From Dendrolimus kikuchii (taxonomy: Eukaryota > Arthropoda > Insecta > Lepidoptera > Lasiocampidae), in the NCBI GenBank assembly GCA_019925095.2, contig CM034412.1:16344001-16408000 (forward strand): a stretch of DNA of 64,000 nucleotides, written 5' to 3'. Of the stretch, positions 11,438 through 22,027 are shown one piece after another. Each line of letters starts with the position of its first letter. The stretch's first letter is position 1. A program made the position numbers and the translations under genes. The notes under the pieces are model-generated. The model searched no databases and was not told where the DNA came from. It worked only from the letters and a program-made list of their open reading frames with translations.

Positions 11438-11967
11438 GATTTGATTTTGTTCAAAGCTGACCGCTGTATAGTGTGTGCCTCCTTAATCTATCTGTGGATT
11501 CTGCGCGATACTATTGTACTTTGATGTTGGTTGTGTACTAATTATTTACCCATATATTACTTCGGGAAACTTTCAAGATGGTGCAATATTAATTTCGAGT
11601 TTTTACAATATTTACTAAATTTTGATACAATTTGTTTAGGTAGAGTGACACTTTTGCCACATTTTAATTAAATACATATATGTATTAATAGTAGATTTGG
11701 CGCACGAGCGTAGGGAGGGTGCTAATAGTTCGAGTGCCTAAATAGGCCACTTTCACCTAAGATTAACACTGCTTTTTATTTCGAATGTAAGGAAAGTGAA
11801 TAGTAACTGACTAGTTAAACAACTACTTCTCTAATGAAATCAGGCGCTAAATCCATGTCTAAATCTGATGAACTCATTTAATACCATAGATATTATTTAT
11901 ATATCGTCTCACATATTAATTTAGCTCAAATTTTTACATAAAATCAAATAATAATTTAGTGAAAAGT
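11438..11967. other. No recognisable feature
   Basis: AT-rich. Confidence 0.5.
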
Positions 11968-12288
11968 ATTTTTTTTTATTGCAGGAGATCAGCAGACAGG
12001 CAGACAGCCCACTTGATAGAAAGCGGTTACCATCGCCTATGGACATTTGCAACACCAGAGGTGCGTGCTACAAATGCGCTGCTGCTCTCTTAAGGGAGAC
12101 TGGAACGTGGTTACTAATGCAGGAACACAACTCAAGGTTGTTATGGCGACATACTTTAGAGCAGGGGTGGTAGCCATCCAGTCGGGCAAATGCCCTACCT
12201 GGCTGTGGTTTGTTAAGTCGCCTCTTACGACAGGCCGCCCCAACGCAGGAAATTGTATTCTTTCCCCGTTGCTGCACGGATAAAAAAT
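11968..12288 (-). mobile_element. Family A, full length
   Basis: T-run plus ATTGCAGGAG at the left, GCTGCACGGATAAAAA at the right. Confidence 0.8.
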
Positions 12289-12523
12289 AAAAATTTATAA
12301 GTATGAAATGGTGTAACAAAATAGTTGATATTTTTTATTACAATTTATGCCACGATTTAACAGTGGCTGTAAAAAAAGTTGGGAGATGAATCGTATGTAT
12401 TATCTATGCTTCGTACAATTTTTAATTAGGTAGTTTTTATAACTGTAGTCGGTTTAATTATTTTAAACGAATCAATCGTGTTGTGTTTTTATATTATTAA
12501 TTGTTGAAATCCATCCACATTTG

Positions 12524-12756
12524 CCAGGTGGTAGGGTATTTGCCCGACTGGATGGCTACCACCCCTGGTCTAGAGTATGCCGCCATAACAACCTTGAGTT
12601 GTGTTCCGGCATTAGTGACCAGATTCCAATCTGCCTTAAGAGAGCAGCAGCGCATTTGTAGCGCCTTTGGTGTTTCAAATGTCCATAGGCGATGGTAACC
12701 GCTTTCCATGAAGTGGGCCGTCTGCCTGTCTGCTGAACTCCTGGAATTAAAAAAAT
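12524..12756 (+). mobile_element. Family A, short class beginning CCAGGTGG
   Basis: Lacks the first ~85 bases and begins exactly at CCAGGTGGTAGGG, as three other copies do; ends CTGGAATTAAAAAAA. Confidence 0.75.
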
Positions 12757-13448
12757 TAAACAAATCGATTATGATAGTCGATAATTTATTTGTGACCTTA
12801 TTTTTAAGATTTCCCGTCTTCCAGATAAACTGATATTTTCCATTTTATAATAGAAAATCTTAACTCATTACATTTATTTGGCCTAAAGGTCCCCGTCTCC
12901 TTTAAAAGTTTAATAATTAAAAATGACTGTTTCAAAAATAAAACTGCCTTCTTGATTAATGTCACATCCTGCAGAACCCTAATCAACTCGTTACAAACTT
13001 TATTGTTCTTTTAATTACTACGGCTTTTATAATTGTTCTGTGGGTCCCAAACTACGAGATTAATTGAATTTATCTCCATTAATAGATACACGATTCTATG
13101 ATTTTTGAAATCGGTTCAAAATACTGTTATATTATGTACGAACCAAGGTCGTTGGTTAACATCAAGGCGAATTGCAATTATAATCATATTAGTATTTACG
13201 TTGTTAATATAGCATTCCAGGCGACTTCACTCGTGTAAAATCGTAACTATCCCGTTTTAAGGTTATTTTGGTAAAAACAGAAGCTATTTTTTCGTTATGT
13301 AGACCATATATAAGATCAGACGATCACCATCGGGATTTAAAAGTAGACCTCGTCACTAGCGTAATTCAAACGCCCACCAACAACGACTTCTTGGCCATGT
13401 AAATATCGAGGCCATCCAGTTCCTTGATAACACAAATTACATTAAAAT
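12757..13448. other. No recognisable feature
   Basis: AT-rich; a weak Helitron-like TTCACTCGTGTAAAATCG near 13230. Confidence 0.4.
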
Positions 13449-13712
13449 ATGTTTATCCATGCAGGAACGGAGAAATAATACCTTTTTCTGCGACCGGGCG
13501 GCCTGTCGTAAGAGGCGACAAAACAAGCCACAGCCAAGTGGTGGTATACCGCCATAACAACCTTGATTTGTGTTTCGGCATTAGTAGCCAGGTTCCAGTC
13601 TCCCTTAAGAGAGCAGCAGTGAATTTGTAGCACCTTTGGTGGGCGATGATAACAGCTTTCCATCAAGTGGGCCGTCTGCCTGTCTGCTGAACTCATGCAA
13701 TAAAAAAAAATA
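13449..13712 (+). mobile_element. Family A with internal deletion
   Basis: Both ends are present, but about 45 bases are missing after CAAGTGGTGG, joining directly to TATACCGCCATAAC. Confidence 0.75.
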
Positions 13713-14035
13713 TTAGGAAGACTCAGAAGAACAAAACCATTTGAGCTTGTGTTTTAATACTTTCATAACTAATTGTAGGGCTATTTGCTAAACGTTAACA
13801 AAGACCACACTAGCAAGGTGTGTTCTTCTTAATAGAAACAATAAGAAACGGGTTATTGGACGCATTCTTAGTTTAAGTTATATCCAGTTATTTTAGTTCA
13901 GATTTAAATTACTCATTAGTCTTACTTCCTAGATTAGATTGTAATGTCAATGTTATATCTTTAAGATGTATCATTTATGGCCAAAAAATTGTATTGTAGA
14001 CCAAAAACTTCTTCACTCGACTGAGTTGAGAATAA
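13713..14035. other. No recognisable feature
   Basis: AT-rich. Confidence 0.5.
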
Positions 14036-14192
14036 AAACTTCAACGGACAAGTGGAAAAACGAATCGCAACAATATTTTAACTTTAAGTTTTAGGGGCAG
14101 ATTGTTGTACTTGTCCAATTTGAAAACCTGCCCGTAAAACTTCAAGTTAAAACTTTGTTGCGATTCGTTTTGCCACTTGTCCGTTGAAGTTT
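14036..14192. mobile_element. Foldback/MITE-like element, ~65-bp arms
   Basis: Arms 14036-14100 and 14128-14192 (AACTTCAACGGACAAGTGG; CGAATCGCAACAA) enclose 27 bases. Confidence 0.8.
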
Positions 14193-14514
14193 CACTTCTA
14201 CTATGTGTCCCAGCACACATTTCGATTTCTCGCAGGTTTACTGCAAATTGTGATTTGGTTAGATTAGGTACATTTCAATGAATGCATTTTTTATTTAAAC
14301 ATTTTTTATTTTATCAAACAAAAAAACTGAATTCGATCCGGAAACAAAAAACGCATCCATAGTATACTCTAAAATTATGCCGCCTCTCACCACGTCTAGT
14401 CTAAATTTATGCAGCTCCTCCACGCGGCCGTAACGCTTTTTCGTGACAGAAAAATCCTAAGACCGCTCGTTTGTATAGAAGTTTCACTTCAATAAAATGG
14501 ATGTGTGGTGTTAC
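14193..14514. other. No recognisable feature
   Basis: AT-rich; nothing assignable. Confidence 0.5.
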
Positions 14515-14698
14515 AGGAGTGGATGAGGTGAAAAATGAGTACCTACATAGGCAATCTTTGAAAGTTGCATCCGTGACTGAAAAATTGTGAGGAAGAAATC
14601 TAAGGTAGTGTGTGTATGTAATGAGGAATAAAGTTACGTGACAAAAACAATGTTAAACTACAACATTGACAGGCACAAATGTGAAGGTAGACCGAAAA
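14515..14698 (+). pseudogene. RTE-like LINE tail, left part (interrupted)
   Basis: This reads VKVASVTEKL and, further on, a GRPKS-like end, matching VAPVTEKLRG in the copy at 50.1-50.3 kb. At 14688-14698 the target TAGACCGAAAA precedes a 424-bp LINE insertion; the remainder resumes at 15123. Confidence 0.55.
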
Positions 14699-15122
14699 GT
14701 ATTCTATTCTATTCTATTTTTGACGATTTGGCTTCAACGCTACTGGCGCTGATTCGGCCAATGTCACAGTAACAGAGAATGTCAGGTGTGGGTTATTGGC
14801 AATAGCAGCTCAAAAAAAATAAATTTGGTCGGTTTTCTTTCCAATTGTAACTTCTGTGAACCTAGGGACAACACAACATAAACAGAATTAATCTAACTAC
14901 CTTATAAATAAATGTTATTTAATATTATAAACTTACATAATATATGAACAGATTTTTTACTGGCCAGTGTTAAAAGGAAATTTATGTTGACAGGGCGAGG
15001 GCAATCTCCTGGTAAAATATCATAGAGTGGGGTGATAATTTTTGGACAGTGAAAAAAGACGTGCTCCAAAGTGCCCTCATCCAAGCCATCCATCCACTCA
15101 CAAAAGGAATGGTCACGGACTC
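14699..15122 (-). mobile_element. 5'-truncated LINE inserted in an older LINE, 11-bp target duplication
   Basis: The insert is flanked by identical 11-bp repeats TAGACCGAAAA (14688-14698 and 15123-15133). On the minus strand it starts within the ORF: RDHSFCEWMDGLDEGTLEH, then VFFHCPK, LYDILPGDC and further residues to a stop at 14902. The C..C...E..EH...HCP pattern is the cysteine/histidine cluster at the C-terminus of many non-LTR reverse transcriptases. A 200-bp 3' UTR ends in a (GAATA)n tail next to the left duplication. This is a textbook target-primed insertion. An open frame that appears to continue to 15282 belongs to the host LINE in antisense and is not part of the insert. Confidence 0.75.
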
Positions 15123-15270
15123 TAGACCGAAAATTAAATGAATGGATAGTGTAAAGGATGACATGATTTGTGATGGGACAGAGGACGTATGTCAGAATAG
15201 AAAAATATAGAAGGAAAAGACATATTGTACCGACCCCAACAAGTTGGGAGAAGATGAAAGAATAGAGATA
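15123..15270 (+). pseudogene. RTE-like LINE tail, right part
   Basis: After the 11-bp duplication the older LINE resumes with a GTAAAGGATGACATGAT segment and encodes DGTEDVCQNRKI, KEKTYCTDPNKLGE. It rejoins in order with 14515-14698. Confidence 0.6.
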
Positions 15271-15479
15271 GGTTTTTAACATATCCGTCCGTCAGTTTGT
15301 CTGTCTGCCTTTACATACAAATTTTCTTTTTTTAAGAAATCAATAGGTACCAAAATCGTAAAGATATATGCCTCCCACTCTCTATTTTTTAACCATGTTA
15401 ATGAAATGTTAAAGTTATAGCTTAATTAGATAATATATATTAAAAATAAGATATTATAATTAAAAATAGCTATGCCAAA

Positions 15480-15625
15480 TATGCCAAACTATGTTAAATT
15501 TTTAGGGGACTAAATGGCATCTATTCCCCATCGTAATAAAAAAGAATCACGTAAATCGGATGACAAATCTCAGAGTAAGCGGTGAACATATATAAAAAAT
15601 ACCAATCAAGTTGAGAACCTTCTTC
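15480..15625 (+). repeat. Single unit related to the 23.2-kb tandem repeat
   Basis: CCAAACTATGTTAAATTTTT, then GAATCACGTAAATCGGATGA. Confidence 0.55.
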
Positions 15626-16492
15626 TTTTGGAAGTCGGTTAAAAACACTTTCAACGCCTGCTGAACAATACCCGCTGAAAATATGAAAGAAGCAGCTATT
15701 AACAACTAATAAAAAATCGATAGTTTCCTTAAAAATATCTAAACTAAGTCTAAAACAAAGGTCACCTGCCAAGAGGTTATTTAATTCAAAAATTGCTTAA
15801 ACATTTTCACCTAAAATATCACTGGAATAAATCAGTGAAAGTGTCAATATATTATGCAAATAATTCAGTCCCTTAACACCCTTCGGGCTTTGGAGTCTCT
15901 AATATATTCATAGAGGTATGTATCATTGTCTCCTTAAAGATTTAGTTTGTTCATAATTTCATCAGTAGAGAGAGAAAGAGAGCGAGTATCGTTTTTATTG
16001 CGAAGCTGTCAAACAGGCAAACCGCTCATCTAATCGAATGTGAGATTACCATAACTTGAATACCGATGCAATGCCAAGATTTGGGATGGAATAGGAAGTA
16101 TGGGACATAGAGGCTAGGATAGAGGGACTGGATGGGAAGAATCGGATAGAAGGGATGGTGTTTAAGACAATGTCTGTCATTATTGTCATGCCATTCAATA
16201 GTAAGGAAAATCTATGGATATTAGAAAATTCTCTAAAATTGGACAATAATGTAATTTTATTTAATTATTTATATTAAAAAACTGAACAAGGTCCTTCGAG
16301 CCGGATATGCTTGGGTATACCCACTGGTAATGGTTTACTCTTGGTTTTATGGAAAGGTAACAAACAATATCAAGAAAACGCGAGTAATTTATAATATACT
16401 TCTGAATATACTGCCTTAAAGGTTATTTGAATATTGTTATTCAAGGGAAACTGTTTAATTTTTTCAATAACTTGCTGGTACCTATTTAGAAA
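15626..16492. other. Mostly featureless
   Basis: Contains only the old family A-like fragment at 15990 and a purine-rich GAATCGGATAGAAGGGATGG stretch. Confidence 0.5.
15990..16075 (-). mobile_element. Old family A-related fragment
   Basis: TTTTTATTGCGAAGCTG then CAAACAGGCAAACCGC resembles the old fragment at 8.8 kb. Confidence 0.3.
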
Positions 16493-16660
16493 ATGGAAGC
16501 TGATTTAAAACTTATGGAGGAATTGAAAGACCAAATAGAGAGAGGAAGAAGTAATTTTAAGAAGTCTCCTAAGGAAAGACTAACACCATCTTATGTATTA
16601 ACGAGACTAGAAGGCGTAGAAAAGATGGCCGAGAAATTTTGTAATAAAAATGAGAACGTG

Positions 16661-16662
<2 letters not shown>
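16493..16662 (+). pseudogene. Short coding fragment, possibly retroelement gag N-terminus
   Basis: An ATG opens a frame with a charged, coiled-coil-like sequence: MEADLKLMEELKDQIERGR, then SPKERLTPSYVLTRLEG and MAEKFCNKNENV. Small acidic/basic peptides with a (S/T)xxYxxTRLExxE core occur at the start of gag-like proteins of some insect LTR retroelements, which is my tentative guess. The frame then runs into a (TA)n tract that would encode Ile-Tyr repeats and into a Helitron-like element, so whatever it was is truncated at 16662. Confidence 0.35.

Positions 16663-16720
<58 letters not shown>
16663..16720. repeat. (TA)29 microsatellite
   Basis: About 58 uninterrupted bases of TA dinucleotide, directly abutting the 3' end of a family E Helitron-like copy at 16721. 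Confidence 0.95.
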
Positions 16721-16721
<1 letters not shown>

Positions 16722-16926
16722 CTGTCCCGGCAGATGTTGTTCTGCCCTGAAGAAATAAAATTTAGAACCCGATTGCAGCGCCACTTACCGGGCCCAAATG
16801 TAAGCTATCCTATATTTCAAGTTGGATCAAACTGCACGCGGTGTGAAAATTTTATTAAAATCAGTCAAGTAGTTTAGGAGTCCATCGCGGACAAACAACG
16901 TCACACGTAATTTATATATATATGAA
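16721..16926 (-). mobile_element. Helitron-like family E element beside (TA)n
   Basis: Minus strand ends GGCAG...CTGCCGGGACAGC-type 3' hairpin next to the TA tract; AACCCGATTGCAGCGCCACT is the family core. Confidence 0.6.
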
Positions 16927-17915
16927 TATATATTATATTTTATACAAAACTGAACAGATGGGATAGGGAATTTAGGATAGTAGGTGGGGAAGTGGGCTAC
17001 CGGAATTCTTACTCAGGGTACGGAAGACGACTAGTTCTGTCTTTGTGTGGTGTTACACAGATGTGCTGGCCCTAAGCGCTGTGTACAGTTTGCTTCTGTT
17101 GTTATTGTTGGTGGTAGTGGTGGATACTGACAGTACTTTGCAGTTGCAGTGCTGGTGCTTTATTGAAGTAGTGTGAAGAAAATACACCTTGTTGCTATCA
17201 GGGATTATATTCTTGAATCAGTTGTACTTGGATGCTGATCTCTGGAGATGCCGGTTCAATTCAATGATGGTTAAAAACGTATGTTACGATTACTAGCAAC
17301 TCATTGCAACGTAATAGCAACTTGATAGCAACTCGATCATAAAACCGCAGGGTCAGCAAAACGCTGCACGTTGAACCGTACAGACTGAAATCAAGTCATT
17401 AATTCTAGCATGACTCTAATATATATATGAACAAAAAGAACAAGTGAAATATGACTTAAATCACGGACACTGCGGGAACACTTTCAAAAAGCTGGCTGTT
17501 TTACTATGTAAATTGAATGCCAACGCTAATGCATTGTTCACTCTAAAGTAATTTTAGTTTCATTATAAAAAGCAAGAGATAGCAACTTCCATTCCCAGTC
17601 GCTGCCATTATTGAAACATGAGTAAATATAGTGTTGACAAAGAGGAGCAAACAACACGAGTGGAGTGTACGAATGCAACACGAAATTCAAATGAAACTTG
17701 CCAGCTGCTGACAATGAGAGCTGCACATTGTTGCAACTTGCTGCCACTTTATTAAAACCTGATGTCACGCCATTTGGGTGAGCACTGGCGTATTTTTTTT
17801 TAAAGCAACAACGAGGAACTCTTACTAGTATTCAAACCAGTTCAGCTCATATAGTTTTCCTGACCATACAAAAACTTCAAAGTACTGTTGATATACAAAG
17901 TATCTTTACTACGTA
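16927..17915. other. No recognisable feature
   Basis: Nearly 1 kb of unique-looking sequence; GTTGGTGGTAGTGGTGG tract at 17107-17124; no coding signature. Confidence 0.5.
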
Positions 17916-18110
17916 TCTATACTAATATTATAAAGAGGTAAAGTTTGTGACGTTGTAGGAGGTAATCTCTGGATTTACTGAACCGATTTTAAAAATTCTT
18001 TTACTGTTGGAAAGCTACGTTAACAGGGAGTGTCATAGGCTATATAACATGGCGCTATATACCACAGGAGCGGCACAGAGCGCGGGTGAAACCGCGCCGA
18101 GCCGGTTGTT
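17916..18110 (+). mobile_element. Helitron-like family C, GAGG subfamily
   Basis: TCTATACTAATATTATAAAG at the left, then CGTTGTAGGAGGTAATCTCT; 3' end diverged (ACCGCGCCGAGCCGG). Confidence 0.5.
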
Positions 18111-18338
18111 ACTAATAAGCTTACTTACGTCACTTTATTTACACTCACTTACACTCACTTTTAAGTATTAGAATTAGTCGACTTTAAAGTCGAGCATCAA
18201 CTAACAATAAGAGAGCATTGAGAATTTTAATAGATAAATCAATTCGCTAGCGCACTTTAAGACTTTGAGAAGAGCTCCCAGTTGACGTTTTCCCACAGCA
18301 ACGATATGAAATGTTTTAATGGTTTCATCCATACCTCC

Positions 18339-18371
18339 AGAGGTGCTGCCAAGCACACTGGCAGCACCTCT
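18339..18371. repeat. Hairpin: perfect 13-bp arms, 7-base loop
   Basis: AGAGGTGCTGCCA, AGCACAC, TGGCAGCACCTCT at the edge of a family A-like fragment. Confidence 0.9.
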
Positions 18372-18440
18372 GCTGTTGTAAATGTTCGTAGGCGACGGTA
18401 ATCGCTTTGCATCAGACAGGCCGATCTGTTGTTCTTCAAC
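18339..18440 (+). mobile_element. Family A-like fragment containing a palindrome
   Basis: GCAGCACCTCTGCTGTTG, TTCGTAGGCGACGGTAATCG and CATCAGACAGGCCG match the diverged family A copies at 41.4 and 56.2 kb. The left edge carries a 13-bp inverted repeat (18339-18371). Confidence 0.5.
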
Positions 18441-18842
18441 GATAATAAACACGTTGTTACGTATAGTACGCACTTGGGATTGGAAGGAAACACCAGTTTT
18501 TTTCCAACTAAATGCTTTTATTGATTTACACAGCCGTACGTGATTCTTCTCTGAAGGGTTGCCCCCTTTACGCACAACTAAAGACGCTCTGCCCCAACGA
18601 TGGTATGTCTCACTCACAATACCTTCGCCGATATTGCATAGACCACTTCCTGCTACTACAGTGCTCACCTCCAAATTTGTCGCTTCTGGATCTCCTCCTA
18701 AACGACGCTAAACTCCTCCTTCACTAAACTTGTCACTGTCTTCTACTCTTTTCTTTCAATTCTCTCGTATCGCACTTGTCGCTTCGCTGTCACCAACTGA
18801 ACTTTCCGGTAGGCGTACCTTACGCTGCATATATACTTGAAA
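18441..18842. other. Unassigned; possibly LTR-like
   Basis: A minus-strand 157-codon frame (18674-18201) overlaps this and a family A-like fragment, so I do not call it a gene. The minus strand has TATATATGCAGCG and AATAAAAGC, which could be LTR signals, but ends were not found. Confidence 0.25.
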
Positions 18843-19140
18843 GAATCTTCTGGAACCCATAATTTCGATCTTCTTTTCATTATTTCTTTATTTATTGTCT
18901 ATCCCTTTCTAAAGATATATCTATTTTCCTTCCAGAACCTTCTATTCTAGAATTTTGATCTTCATTTCGTTATTCTTTTGTTCATCATCTATCTTTTTTT
19001 TTTATTGCAGGAGATTAGCAGACAGGCACTACGGCCCACTTGATGGAAAGCGGTTACTATCGCCTATGGACATTTGACATCATTATCTTTTCTAAAATGT
19101 ATCTGCCCCTGTATTTTCCCTTAGAATCTTTTACCTCTTT
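18843..19140. repeat. Two imperfect ~95-bp tandem units, the second split by family A
   Basis: TTTCGATCTTCTTTTCATTA is echoed by TTTTGATCTTCATTTCGTTA about 95 bases later. The second unit is interrupted by a family A fragment and resumes at 19079 with CATCATTATCTTTTCTAAAA. Confidence 0.5.
18991..19078 (-). mobile_element. Family A, strongly 5'-truncated, with target duplication
   Basis: Only the last ~80 bases of family A plus its poly(T)-strand tail are present. The flanks CATCATCTATCTT (left) and CATCATTATCTT (right) look like an 11-13 base target duplication, which marks the truncated end precisely. Confidence 0.7.
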
Positions 19141-19514
19141 CTGAGTCTTGAGACCGGCTGACGCTGCCAGAACGTTCTACGCTCGATCGACACAGTATTA
19201 ATAAACTGCTTAAAATTTCTTTCGTAAATTATTATACAACAGAATCTGCCTCTTTTCTACTAAATTAAATATCAAAAATCAAATACTCTTTTCCTCAAAG
19301 TTGATGAATGTCGAATCAATCACGGTTCTGGGAGTCAGGTTCACGTCATATTTAACGTCAAACTTTCTTTGATGAGTTGCTTCGGTTATTACGAAAATGT
19401 TGGAAACGTTTATTGTTTTATGCATACTCGTTTAGTTTATAGCCGAATCAATTTAGTATATACCGCTTTAACCGATTTCTCTTACGGCGACGTTTTCCGA
19501 ACCGGTCGTTTGCA
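19141..19514. other. No recognisable feature
   Basis: Unique-looking, nothing assignable. Confidence 0.5.
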
Positions 19515-19580
19515 AGACTATTGTGGTAACGTTTTGATCTGTCTAAGGTAACAGATCAAAACGTTACCACAATAATCTTA
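19515..19580. repeat. Hairpin: 29-bp arms, 8-base loop
   Basis: ATTGTGGTAACGTTTTGATC and its exact complement surround CTAAGGTA; one mismatch in 29 pairs. Confidence 0.9.
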
Positions 19581-19624
19581 GATCTCTCTCTTTATCGTCA
19601 CGTCTGGTCTAAGATCGAGCATGC

Positions 19625-19800
19625 TTACCTAGAAGGTCTGGGAAAAACAGACTTCGGCAGTGAGTTCCACTCGTTACGGTGCGCATAATGAAGCTGGACT
19701 CAAAGAGCTTTGTTGATATAGGTGGTATGTCCAGCATATAGATGTGCCGCATGTCAGTGCGTCTGGTTGTCCTATGATGGACGGGAGTTATTGGCTTTTC
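19625..19800 (-). pseudogene. Degenerate LINE reverse-transcriptase C-terminal fragment
   Basis: With stops read through, the minus strand gives NNSRPS, HAAHLYAGHTTYINKA and RNEWNSLPKSVFPRPSR. The EWNSLP..VFP core matches the fragment at 5.3-5.7 kb. Confidence 0.5.
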
Positions 19801-20076
19801 TTATTTTACTAATGACTAATTAAATATGAGGCATTTTAATGATGTAGGTTTCAATCCTAGCTGATGGTTTGCACTGTTTATTCCGTTTATAGGGTTTCGT
19901 GGGCATTTTAGTCAAAACTTTACCTACTCTTATGCAATTGTCAAATATACCACAGTTTTTTACCATTTTACGGTGTATTTCTACAAAGATTAATTCCTTC
20001 ACGTCCTTCTATTCAACTGCCTTTATATATAGCAGTCTTAGAAACTTATATTACCTTACAATCTACTTTTACCTAA

Positions 20077-20286
20077 TCTTAATATATATAAATCTCGTGT
20101 CACAATGTTTGTCCTCAATGGACTCCTAAACTACTTGACCGATTTTAATCAAATTTGCACACCGTGTGCAGTTTGATCCGACTTGAAAGATAGGATAGCT
20201 AACATTTGGACCCAGTAGGTGGCGCTGGAATCGGGTTTTAGAATTTTATTTTTTAAAGGCAGGACAACGTCTGCCGGGACAGCTAG
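20077..20286 (+). mobile_element. Helitron-like family E, first of a tandem pair
   Basis: TCTTAATATATATAAATCTC start. The 3' end reads GGCAGGACAACGTCTGCC (hairpin), then GGGACAGCTAG|T, a classic Helitron terminus. Confidence 0.7.
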
Positions 20287-20495
20287 TCTATATATATAAA
20301 AGAAACTCGTGTTAGTTACACTATTTTTAACTCAAGAACGGCACTACCGATTTGGCTGAAAATTGGTGGGGAAGTAGCTTAGAACCAGGAAACGGACATA
20401 GGATACTTTTTATCCCGTTGCAACCGGTAGGTGGCGCTGGGATCGGGTCCTAGATATTTTTTTCAGAGCAGAGCAACGCCTGCCGGCATCGCTAG
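20287..20495 (+). mobile_element. Helitron-like family E, second of a tandem pair
   Basis: TCTATATATATAAAAGAAAC starts immediately after the previous CTAG; ends GCCGGCATCGCTAG|T. Confidence 0.7.
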
Positions 20496-20954
20496 TCTAT
20501 ATATTATAAAAAAAGATATAAATGCTGCAATCATTTTGTTATGTCTGACAACAAAGATTCCTAGAGTGAACGTAAAGTCAAAATAAAAATTGAAATTCAA
20601 AACTTGCTTTGAATTATTCAGCGAAATGTTAATTATGGATATTTTCAATAACCCAAAATAACAAATATACGAGCAAGATATAAAATTCGCTAAACAAAGG
20701 TAGCGATACCAACAAATATTTGTTAGTACTGGAAACTTGGCTGAAGTTGTTCGCCTTGTTTTCTGACTACTCCAGAAGTAAGTTTATGCTCTAAATTGGA
20801 AGTTTGCTAGGGCTCTTGTTGCGCGGTGCGGGAGCCGAGCCGACTTGCGCCAGCGTACCATAATATCGCCAGTAGATCAAGTTTCATTGGATTTGTTTAT
20901 CGGGATTCATTCAAACTCGATACTGCAATTATACTATTCGCTATTAATTATAAA
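20496..20954. other. No recognisable feature
   Basis: GC-rich patch GCGGTGCGGGAGCCGAGCC at 20822-20840 only. Confidence 0.5.
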
Positions 20955-21145
20955 TCACATTCAAATTCAAAAGTTTTTATTCAAAAATAGTTTTACTAGA
21001 GAACGCTTGTTGAAGTTCATACGTACGTAAGTCATAATTGAAATCTACTTCCTATTCTATGTACACCGTTTCGCAATGTGTTATCGCTGTTCAAAGGAGA
21101 AGAAGCGGCAAGAAACTCCCCAGCAATACGTCTAGCTAAAAAATA
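20955..21145 (-). mobile_element. Family H repeat
   Basis: (AAATTC)n tail at the left, then TTCCTATTCTATGTACACCG and GGCAAGAAACTCCCCAGCAA. Confidence 0.65.
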
Positions 21146-21293
21146 TTTCTTCATCATAATTACTTATATATTATCTCAGGCTTTTGTTATCATTTTTTTA
21201 ACACATATAGAAGTTGTAATTTTTTTTCAGAGTTCTTTTGAAGTAATATAACTTTTAATTAATGGTTATTACTTAGTCTTAACTAAATTTGTG

Positions 21294-21336
21294 GTATTTG
21301 CCCGTCTAGATGGCTACCACTCCTGCGCTAGAATGT
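21294..21336 (+). mobile_element. Family A, small internal fragment
   Basis: TTTGCCCGTCTAGATGGCTA followed by CCACTCCTG matches the middle of family A. Confidence 0.5.
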
Positions 21337-21488
21337 GATTTTGTTTTAATACCTATTGGTTTTGTTTGTATGTTCATTCCTTCTTTATGACCAGGAATGT
21401 GAACTAAATTTTGTCAAATTTGATATCTTTTATCTCAGAAAAGACCGTTTCAGGAGAAACATGTACAAATTTAATTTATTATTAATTT

Positions 21489-22027
21489 TATATATAAAAT
21501 TCTCGTGTCACAATGTTCGTTCCCATACTGCTCCGAAACGGCTGGACCGATTCTTATGAAATTTTTTATGCATGTTCATTAAGTCTGATAATCGGCTACT
21601 ATCTATTTTTCAAACCCCTAAGTGATAAGGGGTGTCCACCCCAATTTTTATTTTTATATTTTTAGGATACAGATTGAAAAAATACATACAACTCTAAATT
21701 TTCACCCCTCTACGATCAACCCCTATTTTTTATTTGTTAATTATAAACTTTAATTTTTTGGCAAGATGTTTAATCTTCTTTTTTCATGACTTAGAATAAA
21801 AAAAATTATATTACTCTTTTAGATACATAATTAGAACCGGTAGGTGGCGCTGATGTCGGGTTCTGGAATCCTCCTAATCACCTGGAGCGATTTCGGTGAT
21901 TTTTTTTTGTGTGTTTGAGTGGGTACACGGATGGTTTAGATTCGCAATTAGAACCGGTACGTAGCTCTGGGATCGGGTTCTAGAATTTTAGTTTTTAAAG
22001 GCAGGACAACGTCTGCCGGGGCCGCTA
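21489..22027 (+). mobile_element. Helitron-like family E, long variant
   Basis: ATATATAAAATTCTCGTGTC start, two GTAGGTGGCGCTGATGTCGG-like blocks, ends GGGGCCGCTAG|T. About 540 bp, with an extra AT-rich middle. Confidence 0.6.

Noticed and set aside
16663..16750. Ile-Tyr repeat protein tail
   Set aside because: It is merely translation of a (TA)n microsatellite and the adjoining transposon.
18201..18674. 157-codon minus-strand frame
   Set aside because: It crosses a family A-like fragment and a palindrome and has no recognisable domain or conserved composition.
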